A stretch of 55,263 nucleotides of DNA from JAHCHG01 sp041745765 (GTDB lineage Bacteria; Acidobacteriota; Blastocatellia; Pyrinomonadales; Pyrinomonadaceae): positions 1 through 55,263 of the forward strand of contig JBGTIH010000171.1 of NCBI GenBank assembly GCA_041745765.1, read 5' to 3'. Below the pieces are notes generated by a model. That model searched no databases and was not told the DNA's origin. It saw only the letters and a list, made by a program, of their open reading frames with translations. The position numbers and the translations under genes are program-made. Positions within the stretch are counted from its first letter, which is position 1. Each line of letters opens with the position of its first letter. Shown here in pieces: positions 16,255 through 25,555 of this stretch.

Positions 16255-19148
16255 TCCCAATCCCAAGTGTAAGGTAAATTTTTATAACCGTTTAATGTTT
16301 TGCGGTTCACTGTCACAACAATATATCGAGCAGCACGAACTAATGTTGGATGAGCAAGCATTTTTTCTAAACCCAATTCATATCGTTTGTCAGCCCATGT
16401 TGGAAGCGTTTCAGGACTACTGCATAACCGCAAGGCAAACTCCGCAAACCAATCACGTCTGGTAATTTTAATATGAGAAATTTTACCAATTCTTTGAACT
16501 TTTGTTCTTTCTTCCGGCACTTCATCCCCTAGTACGGAAACTAAATTATCAACCCATTCATCTGCGGAAAAAAATCGCGGTGCGGCACAGAATTTTGCAA
16601 GTTTCTCCAATAATGAAGGGTTTGAAGAAACTGCTTTGCGAAGATAAAATGAATCTGTATTTTTGCCCGCGCAGAATTGAACTTCGGCTTTTCTCCAACC
16701 GAACCCATCATCAATGAGTGAAATTATCTCTAATAATAAACCGTTTGAAACAATATTTATGTCAGTCTTCCTAAGCACACTGCCAACGGAAACGGAAGTC
16801 GCCCAAACAATATAAAGTCTTAATAATTCTGACAGGCTATTGCTGATTCGCTTATATTTTAAGAACTTTGGTATGAATCCATCCTCTTGGCGAAGGTCAC
16901 TAAAACTTTTGAAAGAACTTTGTTCTAACGGACGCAATATGACGATGCCTTGTTTTATTTGCGAATTTTCTGCGATATAAAGCCCCCCGCTCGATGGTAT
17001 CGGAAAACCTAATTCGTGAACTTCATTATAAGGCACAATTATTTTCTTGTCAGGAGTTAAAAAATCATATTTAACAATGGATACTTTTTCGTCGCTGTCG
17101 GAATAATCCGATAGACGTAAAAATATTTGATTTTTATTAACTTTTACATTCCATTTGAGCGGCAAAAATTCCCGCTCAAAATTTACTGGAACCGTTCCCA
17201 GTTCACCTGACTCAAACTCTAAAAGACAAGAGTAAGCATCCTCTAATTTACCCTGAATCCGATCATCTTGAAGTGATTCAAAAATATTTGTATTTAATTT
17301 AGAGCTGTCATTAGGCAAAGAACTTGTAAAAAGCTTTTTCTTTAATAATTTATTATTGTCGCCTTCTTTCTTACGAAGTAAAGTTAAATAAACATTGACG
17401 ATTGTGTCCGGTGGTGTCCAAAAGTCAAACTTTACTTTCTCCGTGAATAACTGCTCGAATGTTGGTCTAAAAGGGTCGGTGAATAGAAGAAGTGCATTTT
17501 GGCTAGTTGTTGCCGACTGTTGTGACCGTGGTTCACGAATACTAATTTCTACATTGGCAAGAATTTCGTAATCGTTTTGATTATGCTGCTTTTCACTAAT
17601 GATGAAATCGTATGAACCTATAGAAAGTTGCGGCAAGTTAATAAATATTGGGTTTTGTAAATCAGCATCACATATTTCGAGTTTGTCTTTACCGTATTCA
17701 AACAGCAGAGATTGAACTTCGTGGTCAAGTTCGACAGCTAAACACGGGTCTTCGTCCGCGAGGAACTCAATATATGTTTCCTCGTCCCAAACTGCAGGAG
17801 CAGTTCCTACGGGAGTAACAACTGCTCCAAGTTTAATTTTGAATCCTAAAGTGTTAAGAAAACTTTCTTCTTTACTTGAAATTGTCTTTGGCAGACTTAG
17901 TAAATAAAGATGCACATCGTCGCAGGAAACGGTTTGTTTAGAAACTAAAGAGTTTATTGGAATAGTGTTTCGAGAGAGAACCAGATAACAATTGCCCGGA
18001 CACACTGAAAAAGAATTTTGTTTGTAAGCTAACCCATCATTATGAACTTTGAATAAATTTATGATCTGGGTTTTTAGACGAAATTCATCTTTAAGGAATT
18101 TATCCAGAGCAGACGGCTTTTCTCTACGAAAAATAAGAAGCGGTTGTGTTTCATCTGGTAAAGTTTTTAGTTTTTCTCGAATTGCACCGTAAGATACCAA
18201 ATTGCCGCGAGCTAACCGTTTATCATAAAAACTACCATTTATGCGCGGGCGCGATGAAGTTAAAAATTCAGATAACTCGGTTGATTGCTCAGCCAAAGGC
18301 TGTAAATCAGGAAATTCTATAAATAAATCCCACCTTGTTGATTTGAGGGGTCGCAACACTAATCTGGGTTCTAATCTAACTCGTTGTGATTTATCGCCTT
18401 CGATTCTTATTCTAAAATTTCTGCTTGCACTTTTTTTAGAAAAAGTCCGCGCATCATCAAGCCAAGAGGCGGCATCGCGCTGCTGTCTTAAGTCTCCCAC
18501 AATGCGTTTAAGAGTGGATGGTAAAATAATATTTCCGTCCTCTATCTCATCATGTGATAAAAGTTCACGGGCAATTAAGCCGGTCAACTCAGTATTTTGT
18601 GAAAACTGTTGAAATCTTTTTGATGTTCCGTCACTACGACTTAAAATTTTAATTCCTAACTGTTCCGTGGATTGTAAAAAAGAACGAAGCTGAAAACGCA
18701 AATCATAAAGAATTTTGGCTAACTGACGCTGCAAATCTCTAGGAAGAATGGCGTGTGTGATGGGATAGCAAATAATATTAAAATGTTTTGCCCAAATGTC
18801 TGAAGGCTTAAATCCTCCGAAAGATTTTACGAACTTCTTAAAGCTATCTCTTATAAAAGGTCTGTCATGAATAGTCCAGTTAGAAGTTTTTTCTTGAAAT
18901 GGGGACCAAAAATTATGTCCATCAAATTCGTAACCAATTTCTGTGGCATAAACAATCCAAGGAAGCCAATGCCTTTCATCTGGCGTAGAGGTTGCTAAAT
19001 GTTCGTGAATAGATTGTTTTAATTCATCACGCTTCTCTGAATTCAAATTATGTTCAAAAACAAAAACAGAGCAATTATCATTTGCCCGCAGTTTATGCAA
19101 ATCGGCAAAATGGCTATTAAGATTGTCGTGCCATTCACGTAAATTCAT
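16251..19148 (-). CDS. Large unknown protein heading the helicase operon, 965 aa
   Basis: No family is recognised with confidence. No signal peptide or membrane segment is seen. The first ~330 residues are helical and charged. The middle (about 400-750) is strand-rich, with repeated short hydrophobic strands suggesting Ig-like or beta-sandwich modules. The last ~180 residues are helical again. It is the first gene of the four-gene operon and overlaps the next gene by 4 bases. By position it corresponds to the large accessory subunits that accompany DUF1998 helicases in Druantia-type loci, but I cannot match it to DruB, DruC, DruF, DruG or DruH by eye. Confidence 0.75.
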   Translation of the reverse strand: MNLREWHDNLNSHFADLHKLRANDNCSVFVFEHNLNSEKRDELKQSIHEHLATSTPDERHWLPWIVYATEIGYEFDGHNFWSPFQEKTSNWTIHDRPFIRDSFKKFVKSFGGFKPSDIWAKHFNIICYPITHAILPRDLQRQLAKILYDLRFQLRSFLQSTEQLGIKILSRSDGTSKRFQQFSQNTELTGLIARELLSHDEIEDGNIILPSTLKRIVGDLRQQRDAASWLDDARTFSKKSASRNFRIRIEGDKSQRVRLEPRLVLRPLKSTRWDLFIEFPDLQPLAEQSTELSEFLTSSRPRINGSFYDKRLARGNLVSYGAIREKLKTLPDETQPLLIFRREKPSALDKFLKDEFRLKTQIINLFKVHNDGLAYKQNSFSVCPGNCYLVLSRNTIPINSLVSKQTVSCDDVHLYLLSLPKTISSKEESFLNTLGFKIKLGAVVTPVGTAPAVWDEETYIEFLADEDPCLAVELDHEVQSLLFEYGKDKLEICDADLQNPIFINLPQLSIGSYDFIISEKQHNQNDYEILANVEISIREPRSQQSATTSQNALLLFTDPFRPTFEQLFTEKVKFDFWTPPDTIVNVYLTLLRKKEGDNNKLLKKKLFTSSLPNDSSKLNTNIFESLQDDRIQGKLEDAYSCLLEFESGELGTVPVNFEREFLPLKWNVKVNKNQIFLRLSDYSDSDEKVSIVKYDFLTPDKKIIVPYNEVHELGFPIPSSGGLYIAENSQIKQGIVILRPLEQSSFKSFSDLRQEDGFIPKFLKYKRISNSLSELLRLYIVWATSVSVGSVLRKTDINIVSNGLLLEIISLIDDGFGWRKAEVQFCAGKNTDSFYLRKAVSSNPSLLEKLAKFCAAPRFFSADEWVDNLVSVLGDEVPEERTKVQRIGKISHIKITRRDWFAEFALRLCSSPETLPTWADKRYELGLEKMLAHPTLVRAARYIVVTVNRKTLNGYKNLPYTWDWE

Positions 19149-19335
19149 TAGAATTTGTTACATTAAAATGAGTTTAAAATACCTGACTTAGTAAAATCAA
19201 AGTTTGTAAAATATAATAGCATCGTTATTGCGGAAAATCGAAAACTGAGTAATTAAAGCTATTATGGCGATGATCAAAATTGAACCGATAAATAAAGGTT
19301 TTGCAGACTTCTGTCTTGCCCTACTTACTTTAAAG

Positions 19336-19476
19336 TCAGAGACTCAAATCTTTTAGCACTTGATCCAACATATTGTTAAAATTAACTTCAGGTGTTTCTA
19401 CCATTACCAACGGCAAATAATTATTTTTTTTGAAAAATAATCTGCTTTCTATTGGAAAGAAAAAGGAAGCAATTTG
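19336..19476 (-). pseudogene. C-terminal remnant of an unidentified gene
   Basis: A 46-codon frame with no start codon begins directly after a TAG and ends with TGA at 19338-19336. It reads like a genuine protein tail (FFFPIESRLFFKK, then VETPEVNFNNMLDQVLKDL). The 386 bases between the 965-aa gene and the next gene otherwise hold nothing recognisable. I infer a truncated gene at the junction between the defence operon and the mobile-element genes. The family is unknown. Confidence 0.3.
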
Positions 19477-19534
19477 CTAAAAATGCTCCCTTTGTGTATT
19501 TGAATGATAATTTAATAAGGTATTTTGGCTGATT

Positions 19535-19819
19535 TCAGCCTCTTGACCATTCTGCTGCCCACGAGAATTTGTTGTCAAATACTTCGTGAAAATGAATCGG
19601 TTCTTTATACGGAATGCCAAGATAGCCGAGCCACGCACCGACGGCTTTTTTGTGAAACGGGGCAACCCCCACCACACCGTAGGTTTCGACTGTCTTGTAG
19701 TCGTGTTGTCTGGCATATCTTTTTGCAGCCCGCCAAATATGACTGACTTTGGCAAGATAAGTTCCGTATTCAGTGATTTTGACCGGAATTGCGGGATTGC
19801 CCAGACGAATAACGCTCAT
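19535..19819 (-). CDS. Hypothetical mobile-element protein, 94 aa
   Basis: Starts MSVIRLGNPAIPVKITEYG after a strong AAGGAGGATAAATCA leader. This Shine-Dalgarno style is shared with the two genes upstream. The protein is small, aromatic-rich and soluble, without a recognised motif (middle: HIWRAAKRYARQHDYKT). It is probably the last gene of a run beginning with the VirD4-like ATPase and DUF932 genes. The function is unknown. Confidence 0.65.
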   Translation of the reverse strand: MSVIRLGNPAIPVKITEYGTYLAKVSHIWRAAKRYARQHDYKTVETYGVVGVAPFHKKAVGAWLGYLGIPYKEPIHFHEVFDNKFSWAAEWSRG

Positions 19820-19886
19820 TGATTTATCCTCCTTAATTATTTAGTTTTATTGGCTTTTTAGTTTTAAGTGGTGGCTTTGTCTGATT

Positions 19887-20891
19887 TCAAGCCGCTATTT
19901 TTTTCTCGTATTCCTCGATCAGCCGTTCGGTGGCTTCGTCGATTTCTTCCTCTGCCTCGTCCCGGTCAAAATATTCATCGAATTTTTCATCCGCATATGG
20001 GTCTTCGGGAATGTCATCCTTGTCGCAAGCAAAGTAGCCGATATTATCCGGTGGAGTTGGAAATTGAAAGGTCTTTGCTGCGACTGATTCGGACTGATCC
20101 GATCTTTCTTCATTCCTTCCCGGCAGATTAAACACCAATTCCTGCTTTTCTTTGAGATTGCTCTGCACATCCGTCAGATACGCTCCCAATCTTGCAGTTA
20201 CTTCAAACTGCTTGATCGGAGCAAGTTTCTTAAACGCCGATGTAAAAGCATTTGACAGCGACCACAGATTTCGAGGAATAAATGCTTCGTGTTCGGGATG
20301 AAAGTAGAGGTCATGAACAACCGGCATCAGATGTCTGGGAACACCTTTGATGTTTTTATCCAGAAATGCCTGATAGATGATCAGTTTGACTTCATCCTCG
20401 GTTAAAACCTGATCCTTCATTGCCCGGACTTGTTGCTTTAACGGCTCGAATCCGCGATGAATCCGGTCAACGGCAATCGAGATCGAATCGCGGAGGGCAA
20501 GATTTCTCGTATGTTTATGGAGTAAGGGCGTAAAATCCCCTGAAAATGCCATATTGTCGCACACCATCACACGAAAACCGGCAGTTAAAGCCAATCGCAT
20601 TGATTTATCATTACTGTTGCGAAGCCCGATGGAAAAGCGTCCGCCGCTGAATTCTGCGTTCAGATCCATCACGCCGAACATCTTCATCCCGTCCTGAGAA
20701 ACGGCATATTCATCCCGGACTATTTTCAGGTAGCGGAATGACAAGGTTTCCTCGAGAACCTCGACTATTTCATAATGCGAAAGGGGCTGATGAGTTCGCG
20801 TTCCTTCCGGCACGGGAATTGTCATCAATTCATCTCTCGTAACTTTGCTTGCCCCGCAATGGGCGACTAATGTTGAACCTGTGTCGTTCAT
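19887..20891 (-). CDS. DUF932 (phage/plasmid-like) protein
   Basis: 334 residues. The YEIVEVLEETL, DEYAVSQDGMKMFGVMDL, SIGLRNSNDKSMRLALTAGFRVMVCDNM and LLHKHTRNL segments match the DUF932 family as I know it. That family is common on plasmids, phages and integrative elements, and its biochemical role is not defined. The C-terminal ~60 residues are very acidic (EDPYADEKFDEYFDRDEAEEEID). An AGGAGGATAAATA leader precedes the ATG. Its neighbours are small mobile-element genes on the same strand. Length is typical for the family. Confidence 0.8.
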   Translation of the reverse strand: MNDTGSTLVAHCGASKVTRDELMTIPVPEGTRTHQPLSHYEIVEVLEETLSFRYLKIVRDEYAVSQDGMKMFGVMDLNAEFSGGRFSIGLRNSNDKSMRLALTAGFRVMVCDNMAFSGDFTPLLHKHTRNLALRDSISIAVDRIHRGFEPLKQQVRAMKDQVLTEDEVKLIIYQAFLDKNIKGVPRHLMPVVHDLYFHPEHEAFIPRNLWSLSNAFTSAFKKLAPIKQFEVTARLGAYLTDVQSNLKEKQELVFNLPGRNEERSDQSESVAAKTFQFPTPPDNIGYFACDKDDIPEDPYADEKFDEYFDRDEAEEEIDEATERLIEEYEKKIAA

Positions 20892-21037
20892 TTTATTTAT
20901 CCTCCTAAAATGTCTATTTGTTTGTATTTTTGCTATTTTGTTGTTTTGGTTTGGGAGATTGACGCGGGAGATGATTGGTTTTTGATTTTAGTATTGATTT
21001 TTATGGGTTTTTCGTTGACCGGTCTGAAGATCGGGAT

Positions 21038-21280
21038 TTACGGCAAGTAAGGCTCGATCTTGAATCTGAAAAAACATCTGTCGCAGTAGCCGGAATCCGG
21101 CTTTACGCAGCAGTTCTTACAAACAACTTCGTTACAGAAATCGCAGATAATCCAGTTTCTGTCGGATGTTTCTTCCATCACGACAAACTGAATGCCGCCG
21201 ACTTCCGCCGACGAAGTTTCAATCGCTCCGGTCAACAGGCAATTGCAAACGGGGCAGTTGTCCATTTCGGGATTTGCCAT
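21038..21280 (-). CDS. Small zinc-finger protein, 80 aa
   Basis: It contains CPVC near residue 9, and CDFC, CKNC and CDRC between residues 45 and 70 (order: CDFCNEVVCKNCCVKPDSGYCDRC). This spacing fits a treble-clef or FYVE/B-box-like zinc site. There is no DNA-binding motif beyond the zinc ligands. The leader AAGGAGGATAAAAATAA matches those of the two downstream genes. It probably forms one transcriptional unit with the DUF932 gene. The role is unknown. Confidence 0.7.
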   Translation of the reverse strand: MANPEMDNCPVCNCLLTGAIETSSAEVGGIQFVVMEETSDRNWIICDFCNEVVCKNCCVKPDSGYCDRCFFRFKIEPYLP

Positions 21281-21439
21281 TTATTTTTATCCTCCTTTTT
21301 TTGATTAAAGTGCTTGATCTTTCCGCAATTTGTTTGCAGATTCCCGCCGGTAAAGAGAAGTTGAAACAAGCTTTATTTTTCTTCTTTATCCGCAGGAAAG
21401 GACAAACAAATTGAGGTTATGATTTAGTTCGGATGGTGT

Positions 21440-22738
21440 TTAGGAAATGTCCGGCGATGAAGCATTGTTCGTCGGAGAAACGGAAGGCAAAGAATCGGAA
21501 GATGCGCTATTTTCCAATAAAGAATCGGGCGGCGAATCATCGGGCGGCAGAGTTACTCCGCTAAAGGGACGCGAGATTTTCCCGTCAATCATCAATTTCA
21601 GATAGATCTGATAGTTCGGCAGATTCGTAAAATCGGTGAGTTTGAATTCGGGGGCGAATTCCTGGGCGAAAATTTCCGCGTCATTTGCCCCGATTCTGAA
21701 AACAATGATTGTGCCGACGTTTCCTAACACGGCATCCTTGATCGAAGGCTCTAATTGAGTCAGATACTGATGCGCTAACACTAATGAAAGGCGGTATTTA
21801 CGAAGCTCCGAAAGCATCAGAACAAGGCTCTGCGTCGTAAAATTATGAAACTCGTCCAGATAGAGCGAGTAATCCCCTCTTTCTTCTTCCGGGACATTTG
21901 CCCGGCTCAAGGCTGCCAGATCAAAGCGGGATATTAGGAGAGAACCGAGAAGATTGGAGGTATCTTCGCCGATGCTTCCCTTGGCAAGATTAACGAGCAA
22001 GATTTTTCCCTCATCCATTATCTTTCTCAAATTCAGAGGCTTTTCGGGATTAGTGAGAATTTTTTGCAAAAGTGGATGCGAGAGAAACGCCCCGACCTTG
22101 TTTTGAATCGGCGAAATCGCCTCGACTTTGAAGCGTTCCGGGTATTTGTCAAACTCCTTTATCCAGAACTCTTTGATTTGTTTGTTTTGAATAAAAGGAA
22201 TGACCTTTTTTCGGAAATCTCTGTCCGAGAGCAGTTTCAAAATATCCGCTAAAGTGGCGTTCGGATAATCGAGCAGCGACAAAAGAGAATTTCTCAAGAT
22301 ATATTCAAGCCGAGGTCCCCAGGAATCCGCCCAGAGATGTTTGAAAACCTGAATCAAGCCGGATGCGGCAAGCGGGCGTTTATCCGCCGCCACATTCGCC
22401 AATGGATTAAACCCGTAAGGCTGATTTTTATCCGGCACGTCGAAATCAATCAGATCGTCGCGGCGCGACCAGGGAATCCGCGCCTTTACTCTTTTGACCA
22501 GATCGCCGTGCGGATCTAAGAGAGCGAAGCCAACGCCTTTTTTGATGTCGTCGGTCATCATAGACTCCATCAAGGTTGATTTCCCGGTTCCGGTTTTGCC
22601 CAGAATATACAGATGAGCGCGGCGGTCAGGGCGTTTAATGCCGAAAGTAACAAGCTGGTTACGAAAATTGGTGTTGGCTAAAACCGTTACTTGTGAATTG
22701 TTTACGTTTTCTGTATTTTTATTTTGCTGTAAAGTCAT
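21440..22738 (-). CDS. VirD4/TraG/HerA-like DNA-pumping ATPase
   Basis: 432 residues. Walker A is LGKTGTGKS near residue 50, followed by the GVGFALLDPHGDLVKRV strand typical of conjugative coupling ATPases. Walker B is YSLYLDEFHNF near 290-300. The SLVLAHQYLTQL segment is the conserved Gln-containing sensor motif. There are no N-terminal membrane helices, so it is a soluble TraG/DUF87-type ATPase rather than a full coupling protein. The C-terminus is a Ser/Pro/Asp-rich tail. It lies 6 bases after the methyltransferase gene. It may serve DNA transfer or replication of the integrated element. No relaxase or mating-pore genes are seen in the window. Confidence 0.85.
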   Translation of the reverse strand: MTLQQNKNTENVNNSQVTVLANTNFRNQLVTFGIKRPDRRAHLYILGKTGTGKSTLMESMMTDDIKKGVGFALLDPHGDLVKRVKARIPWSRRDDLIDFDVPDKNQPYGFNPLANVAADKRPLAASGLIQVFKHLWADSWGPRLEYILRNSLLSLLDYPNATLADILKLLSDRDFRKKVIPFIQNKQIKEFWIKEFDKYPERFKVEAISPIQNKVGAFLSHPLLQKILTNPEKPLNLRKIMDEGKILLVNLAKGSIGEDTSNLLGSLLISRFDLAALSRANVPEEERGDYSLYLDEFHNFTTQSLVLMLSELRKYRLSLVLAHQYLTQLEPSIKDAVLGNVGTIIVFRIGANDAEIFAQEFAPEFKLTDFTNLPNYQIYLKLMIDGKISRPFSGVTLPPDDSPPDSLLENSASSDSLPSVSPTNNASSPDIS

Positions 22739-22744
22739 GTTGGT

Positions 22745-23719
22745 TTATTTAGTCTTCTTAAGGCGATTCCGGGCTAGTTTGGCATATTCCGCCTTGAGTT
22801 CAATTCCAATAAACTGTCTTCCTAACTCCTTGGCAACAACGGCAGTCGTTCCGCTTCCGATAAATGGATCAAGGACGATTCCGCCTTTCGGACATCCGGC
22901 TTTAATTGGCGTTTCTATAAGGCGCGGCGGATAGGGAGCAAAATGCTGTCCGGTAAAATTAATCGTCCCGATTGCCCAGACGCATCGCTTATTTCTTTTT
23001 CCCCGCTGAATGATTTTTTGACGGCTTTTTTCGATAGAGTTTGGATTAATTGAATGCCACTCGCTTTGTTCGTATTTATATTTATGATCAGGATTGCGAA
23101 ATCTTCTGCTCAGCCTTTTGATGTCCGTGAGCGGCTCGAATTGCTGCGTAAAGTAATACTTTCTTGATTTAACAAAGAAGAATACTTTTTCAAAATCAAC
23201 GGTGAACCTGTCCTTAACCGATGACGGAATTGCATTCGGTTTATGCCAGATGATTTCATTTCTTAGAATCCAGCCTCTCCCGATCATTCCGAGAGCAAAG
23301 CGAGAAGGAATCAGACAAAGAGATTTAGCGGGAATTTTCGAAACATTTTTTAATACCACAAGCGATGCTTTTTTCGTTAGAAAGCTATCCTGATCTTCTT
23401 GCCGTTTATAGGTTGCGGCTTTTTCTTTAGCGGAATAAGTATCACCGATGTTGACCCAGCACGTGCCGCCTCTTTTCAAGACTCTTTTTACTTCGTCAAA
23501 TATCAGGAGCAGTTTATCGAGATATTCACTGCTGTTCTCTTCCAAACCGATCTGCTTCCTTACTCCGTAATCTCTTAAAGCCCAGTAAGGCGGGCTGGTA
23601 ACAACGCAATCAATGCTTTCATCGGGAATTTTTTTGAGAACTTTCAAACTATCGCCGCAAATAATTTTGCCGGTGAGCGATTCGATTGCTTTTTGAAGTT
23701 TTTGTTCCGGTTGAGGCAT
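22745..23719 (-). CDS. Orphan DNA methyltransferase (N4-C or N6-A, beta class)
   Basis: 324 residues. Catalytic motif IV TSPPYW is at 41-46, and the SAM-binding motif DPFIGSGTT is near 285, so motif IV precedes motif I (beta-type order). GRDW-like variants are absent. TSPPYW is compatible with N4-cytosine or N6-adenine modification. The central variable part (residues about 180-245) would be the recognition region. No restriction gene is adjacent, so it is solitary. Mobile-element methyltransferases often protect the element from host restriction. It lies between the ATPase and the winged-helix gene with 6-base spacings, so all three are likely co-transcribed. Confidence 0.9.
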   Translation of the reverse strand: MPQPEQKLQKAIESLTGKIICGDSLKVLKKIPDESIDCVVTSPPYWALRDYGVRKQIGLEENSSEYLDKLLLIFDEVKRVLKRGGTCWVNIGDTYSAKEKAATYKRQEDQDSFLTKKASLVVLKNVSKIPAKSLCLIPSRFALGMIGRGWILRNEIIWHKPNAIPSSVKDRFTVDFEKVFFFVKSRKYYFTQQFEPLTDIKRLSRRFRNPDHKYKYEQSEWHSINPNSIEKSRQKIIQRGKRNKRCVWAIGTINFTGQHFAPYPPRLIETPIKAGCPKGGIVLDPFIGSGTTAVVAKELGRQFIGIELKAEYAKLARNRLKKTK

Positions 23720-23725
23720 TTGTCT

Positions 23726-24097
23726 CTATTGTTTCTTAATTGGTTTCCACTTGGTGATTGCGATTTGCAATGACCGACCCGTTTGACGAACATTGATGTA
23801 ACCTCCGGCTTTCAAAATTTTCAGCCAGCGACTGACGGTGCGAGGACTCATCCCCGTATCCTGGGCAATGGTTGAAACACGCCGGAAGAGATTTCCCGTG
23901 CTGCGGTTGGCAAAAACGAGCAGGTAGAGATACAGCCACACCGCGCTGCCCATCGTCTTGTAATGCTTGGCGGATGGTTCAACCGGCAACCCTTTCCAAA
24001 GGGGTGTCCACCATTTTGTTTTTGCAATGAAAGGAGTTTTCTGCTTTGAATCCGCAGGAAAAGTTTTTTGATAATGGAAGTTTGTTTTATAGGTCAT
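23726..24097 (-). CDS. Winged-helix DNA-binding protein, possible replication protein
   Basis: 123 residues. Residues about 60-115 (FRRVSTIAQDTGMSPRTVSRWLKILKAGGYINVRQTG) are a clear winged helix with a wing. The N-terminal TKWWTPLWKG segment is basic and aromatic. It is the first gene of the methyltransferase/ATPase operon. Directly upstream lies one copy of the DnaA-box repeat, so it may act at that site as regulator or replication initiator (inference). It is too short to be a full RepA-type initiator. Confidence 0.75.
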   Translation of the reverse strand: MTYKTNFHYQKTFPADSKQKTPFIAKTKWWTPLWKGLPVEPSAKHYKTMGSAVWLYLYLLVFANRSTGNLFRRVSTIAQDTGMSPRTVSRWLKILKAGGYINVRQTGRSLQIAITKWKPIKKQ

Positions 24098-24132
24098 TGT
24101 ATAAATAAAAAATTACGGTGATTAATTTCACC

Positions 24133-24215
24133 GTAACACGGTTGCCAGGTCAGAAAATAGCGGGAAAAAATTGCCTGTAGTGGCAACTCCTGCCGCTGCT
24201 GGCAATTTATCCACA
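24133..24215 (+). repeat. DnaA-box repeat, copy A
   Basis: GTAACA (24133), then AAAATAGCGGG (24154), A-run, TTGCC-N6-GGCAA hairpin (24171-24186), and a perfect TTATCCACA at 24207-24215. The same order recurs at 30233-30423 (minus) and 33450-33547. A further perfect box, inverted, lies at 24394-24402. The site is directly upstream of the winged-helix gene. The rest of 24216-24405 is AT-rich with no gene. Confidence 0.65.
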
Positions 24216-24405
24216 GGTAGCGTGGTATTTTATTTAATTACTTTTTTTATAATTACTTTCTTTAGAAGAAAAGTTCTTTCCGATTGTGCTTTTATTTGAA
24301 GTCGAAATCGGTGATTAAGATTCTTTCCTCAAACAAAAGCGGTCGTATCAGGTATGACGGTTTATACACTTTATAGGACAATTACTGCAAGGCTGTGGAT
24401 AAAAT

Positions 24406-24432
24406 AAAAAAAGAGCTGGTCAGGCTCTTTTT
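24406..24432 (-). terminator. Bidirectional-looking intrinsic terminator
   Basis: AAAAAGAGC (24408-24416) and GCTCTTTTT (24424-24432) pair across a 7-base loop, and A/T runs continue on both sides. It lies 12 bases past the stop of the minus-strand 164-aa gene. Confidence 0.75.
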
Positions 24433-24444
24433 CCGGGGTTAGAA

Positions 24445-24939
24445 TCAATCTTCAAAAGAAGTATTCATTTCCCAATCTTCTCGGTATAAAAGATTTTTTA
24501 TTTCCGTATCCAGCACCGGGTGACCTTCCTCGGCGGCGAGTTCTAAAATCAGCGCGGGATGTCTGTGATCACGAATGGCTTTCGCCGTTTCCGGCATATT
24601 GAAATTATATTCCGCCAGATTTGCCGCAAAAGTTTTGACATACTTTTCGCGCAATGCGGAAACAGACTTGCAGACAAGTTCCCTGAGCGGAATTTCTTCG
24701 ACGACTTCTTTTGCGTGAAAATCTTCATAATCGCTCCCAGGGGCTTTTATAAATAATTTCTCCGAATCAAAGTCAATTTCAATTATTATTCCCTCGGAAA
24801 ACCATAGAAAAGGCATTTGATAAAGCCGCGCCATCACAGCCAGAAAATCAATGCCCATCCCCTTGAAAACTCCTTTAGCAAATATACCGCTGCCGCGTTC
24901 GGAAACGCGGTATTGCTGTGGTTTGAAAATAACTTCCAT
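24445..24939 (-). CDS. Hypothetical mobile-element protein, 164 aa
   Basis: Start chosen at 24939 (MEVIFKPQQYRVSERG), because AAAGGAGTG sits 5 bases upstream of it. The open frame extends 18 codons further, but without a ribosome site. The protein is soluble and acidic in its second half, with a conserved-looking FAANLAEYNFNMPETAKAIRDH segment and a GHPVLDTEIKNLLYREDW tail. No family is recognised. A terminator follows its stop. It probably belongs to the element core. Confidence 0.65.
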   Translation of the reverse strand: MEVIFKPQQYRVSERGSGIFAKGVFKGMGIDFLAVMARLYQMPFLWFSEGIIIEIDFDSEKLFIKAPGSDYEDFHAKEVVEEIPLRELVCKSVSALREKYVKTFAANLAEYNFNMPETAKAIRDHRHPALILELAAEEGHPVLDTEIKNLLYREDWEMNTSFED

Positions 24940-25155
24940 CATCACTCCTTTAGGTTTTGAATGTAAGCGTTTGACTCGCGTCAGACGCTCCATCCCCTCC
25001 GCAGGAATGCCCGAAAGCCCTGTAAAGATAATATTTAATCGAAATTATGTCAACAATCTGCTAATGAGATTATCATCGCTCTGAACTGATGTTTATTACG
25101 GTTTTTGCAAGAGAAAAATGAACAAAGTTCTTATTATTAAAACTAATCTTCATTT

Positions 25156-25270
25156 TATGAACAACCTACAGTTCGAGACCATCTCGCGTTTTTCTGGTTC
25201 AGTTCCTAATTTATAGCTTAAATATACGGTTTTTAACAGTTCGAGAAATTCATCAAACGACTTCTGATTT
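25156..25270 (-). pseudogene. Relic of a large serine recombinase C-terminal region
   Basis: The minus strand reads SFDEFLELLKTVYLSYKLG, then TEPEKREMV and SNCR. This aligns with KLDAFLELVNSAYLSYQSG, TPEQKQELV and SNCE of the intact recombinase at 30461-32065, with a four-residue gap. No start codon or catalytic domain is nearby. At 25407-25393 a good Shine-Dalgarno (AAGGAGG) precedes an ATG that opens only 10 codons, possibly the stump of another gene. The rest of 24994-25555 holds no recognisable gene. Confidence 0.65.
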
Positions 25271-25555
25271 TCCGCACAAGAAAAAGAACATCTGAAATAC
25301 CTCAATCAACAGATACGCCACATTTGAAATAGTATTTGCCACATTTAACGTGAAATTATGTCATTTTTGATATAGACCCTCTGGATATCTCATCTGATAA
25401 CCTCCTTGTTTTCAGCAACTTCGCTATTGGTGTTGAAGATGAAACGTGCTATTTTTAATCTGTAAACAAAAATACAAACAAAGCACAATAATCAGCTGAT
25501 TTTAGCGTTATTTCAGTTATTTTTGTGCTTATTTTTTTAAATGGAGGAGAATAAT

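Noticed and set aside
24994..25155. AT-rich stretch considered for an ncRNA
   Set aside because: No promoter-hairpin-terminator arrangement is visible and it adjoins a recombinase relic.
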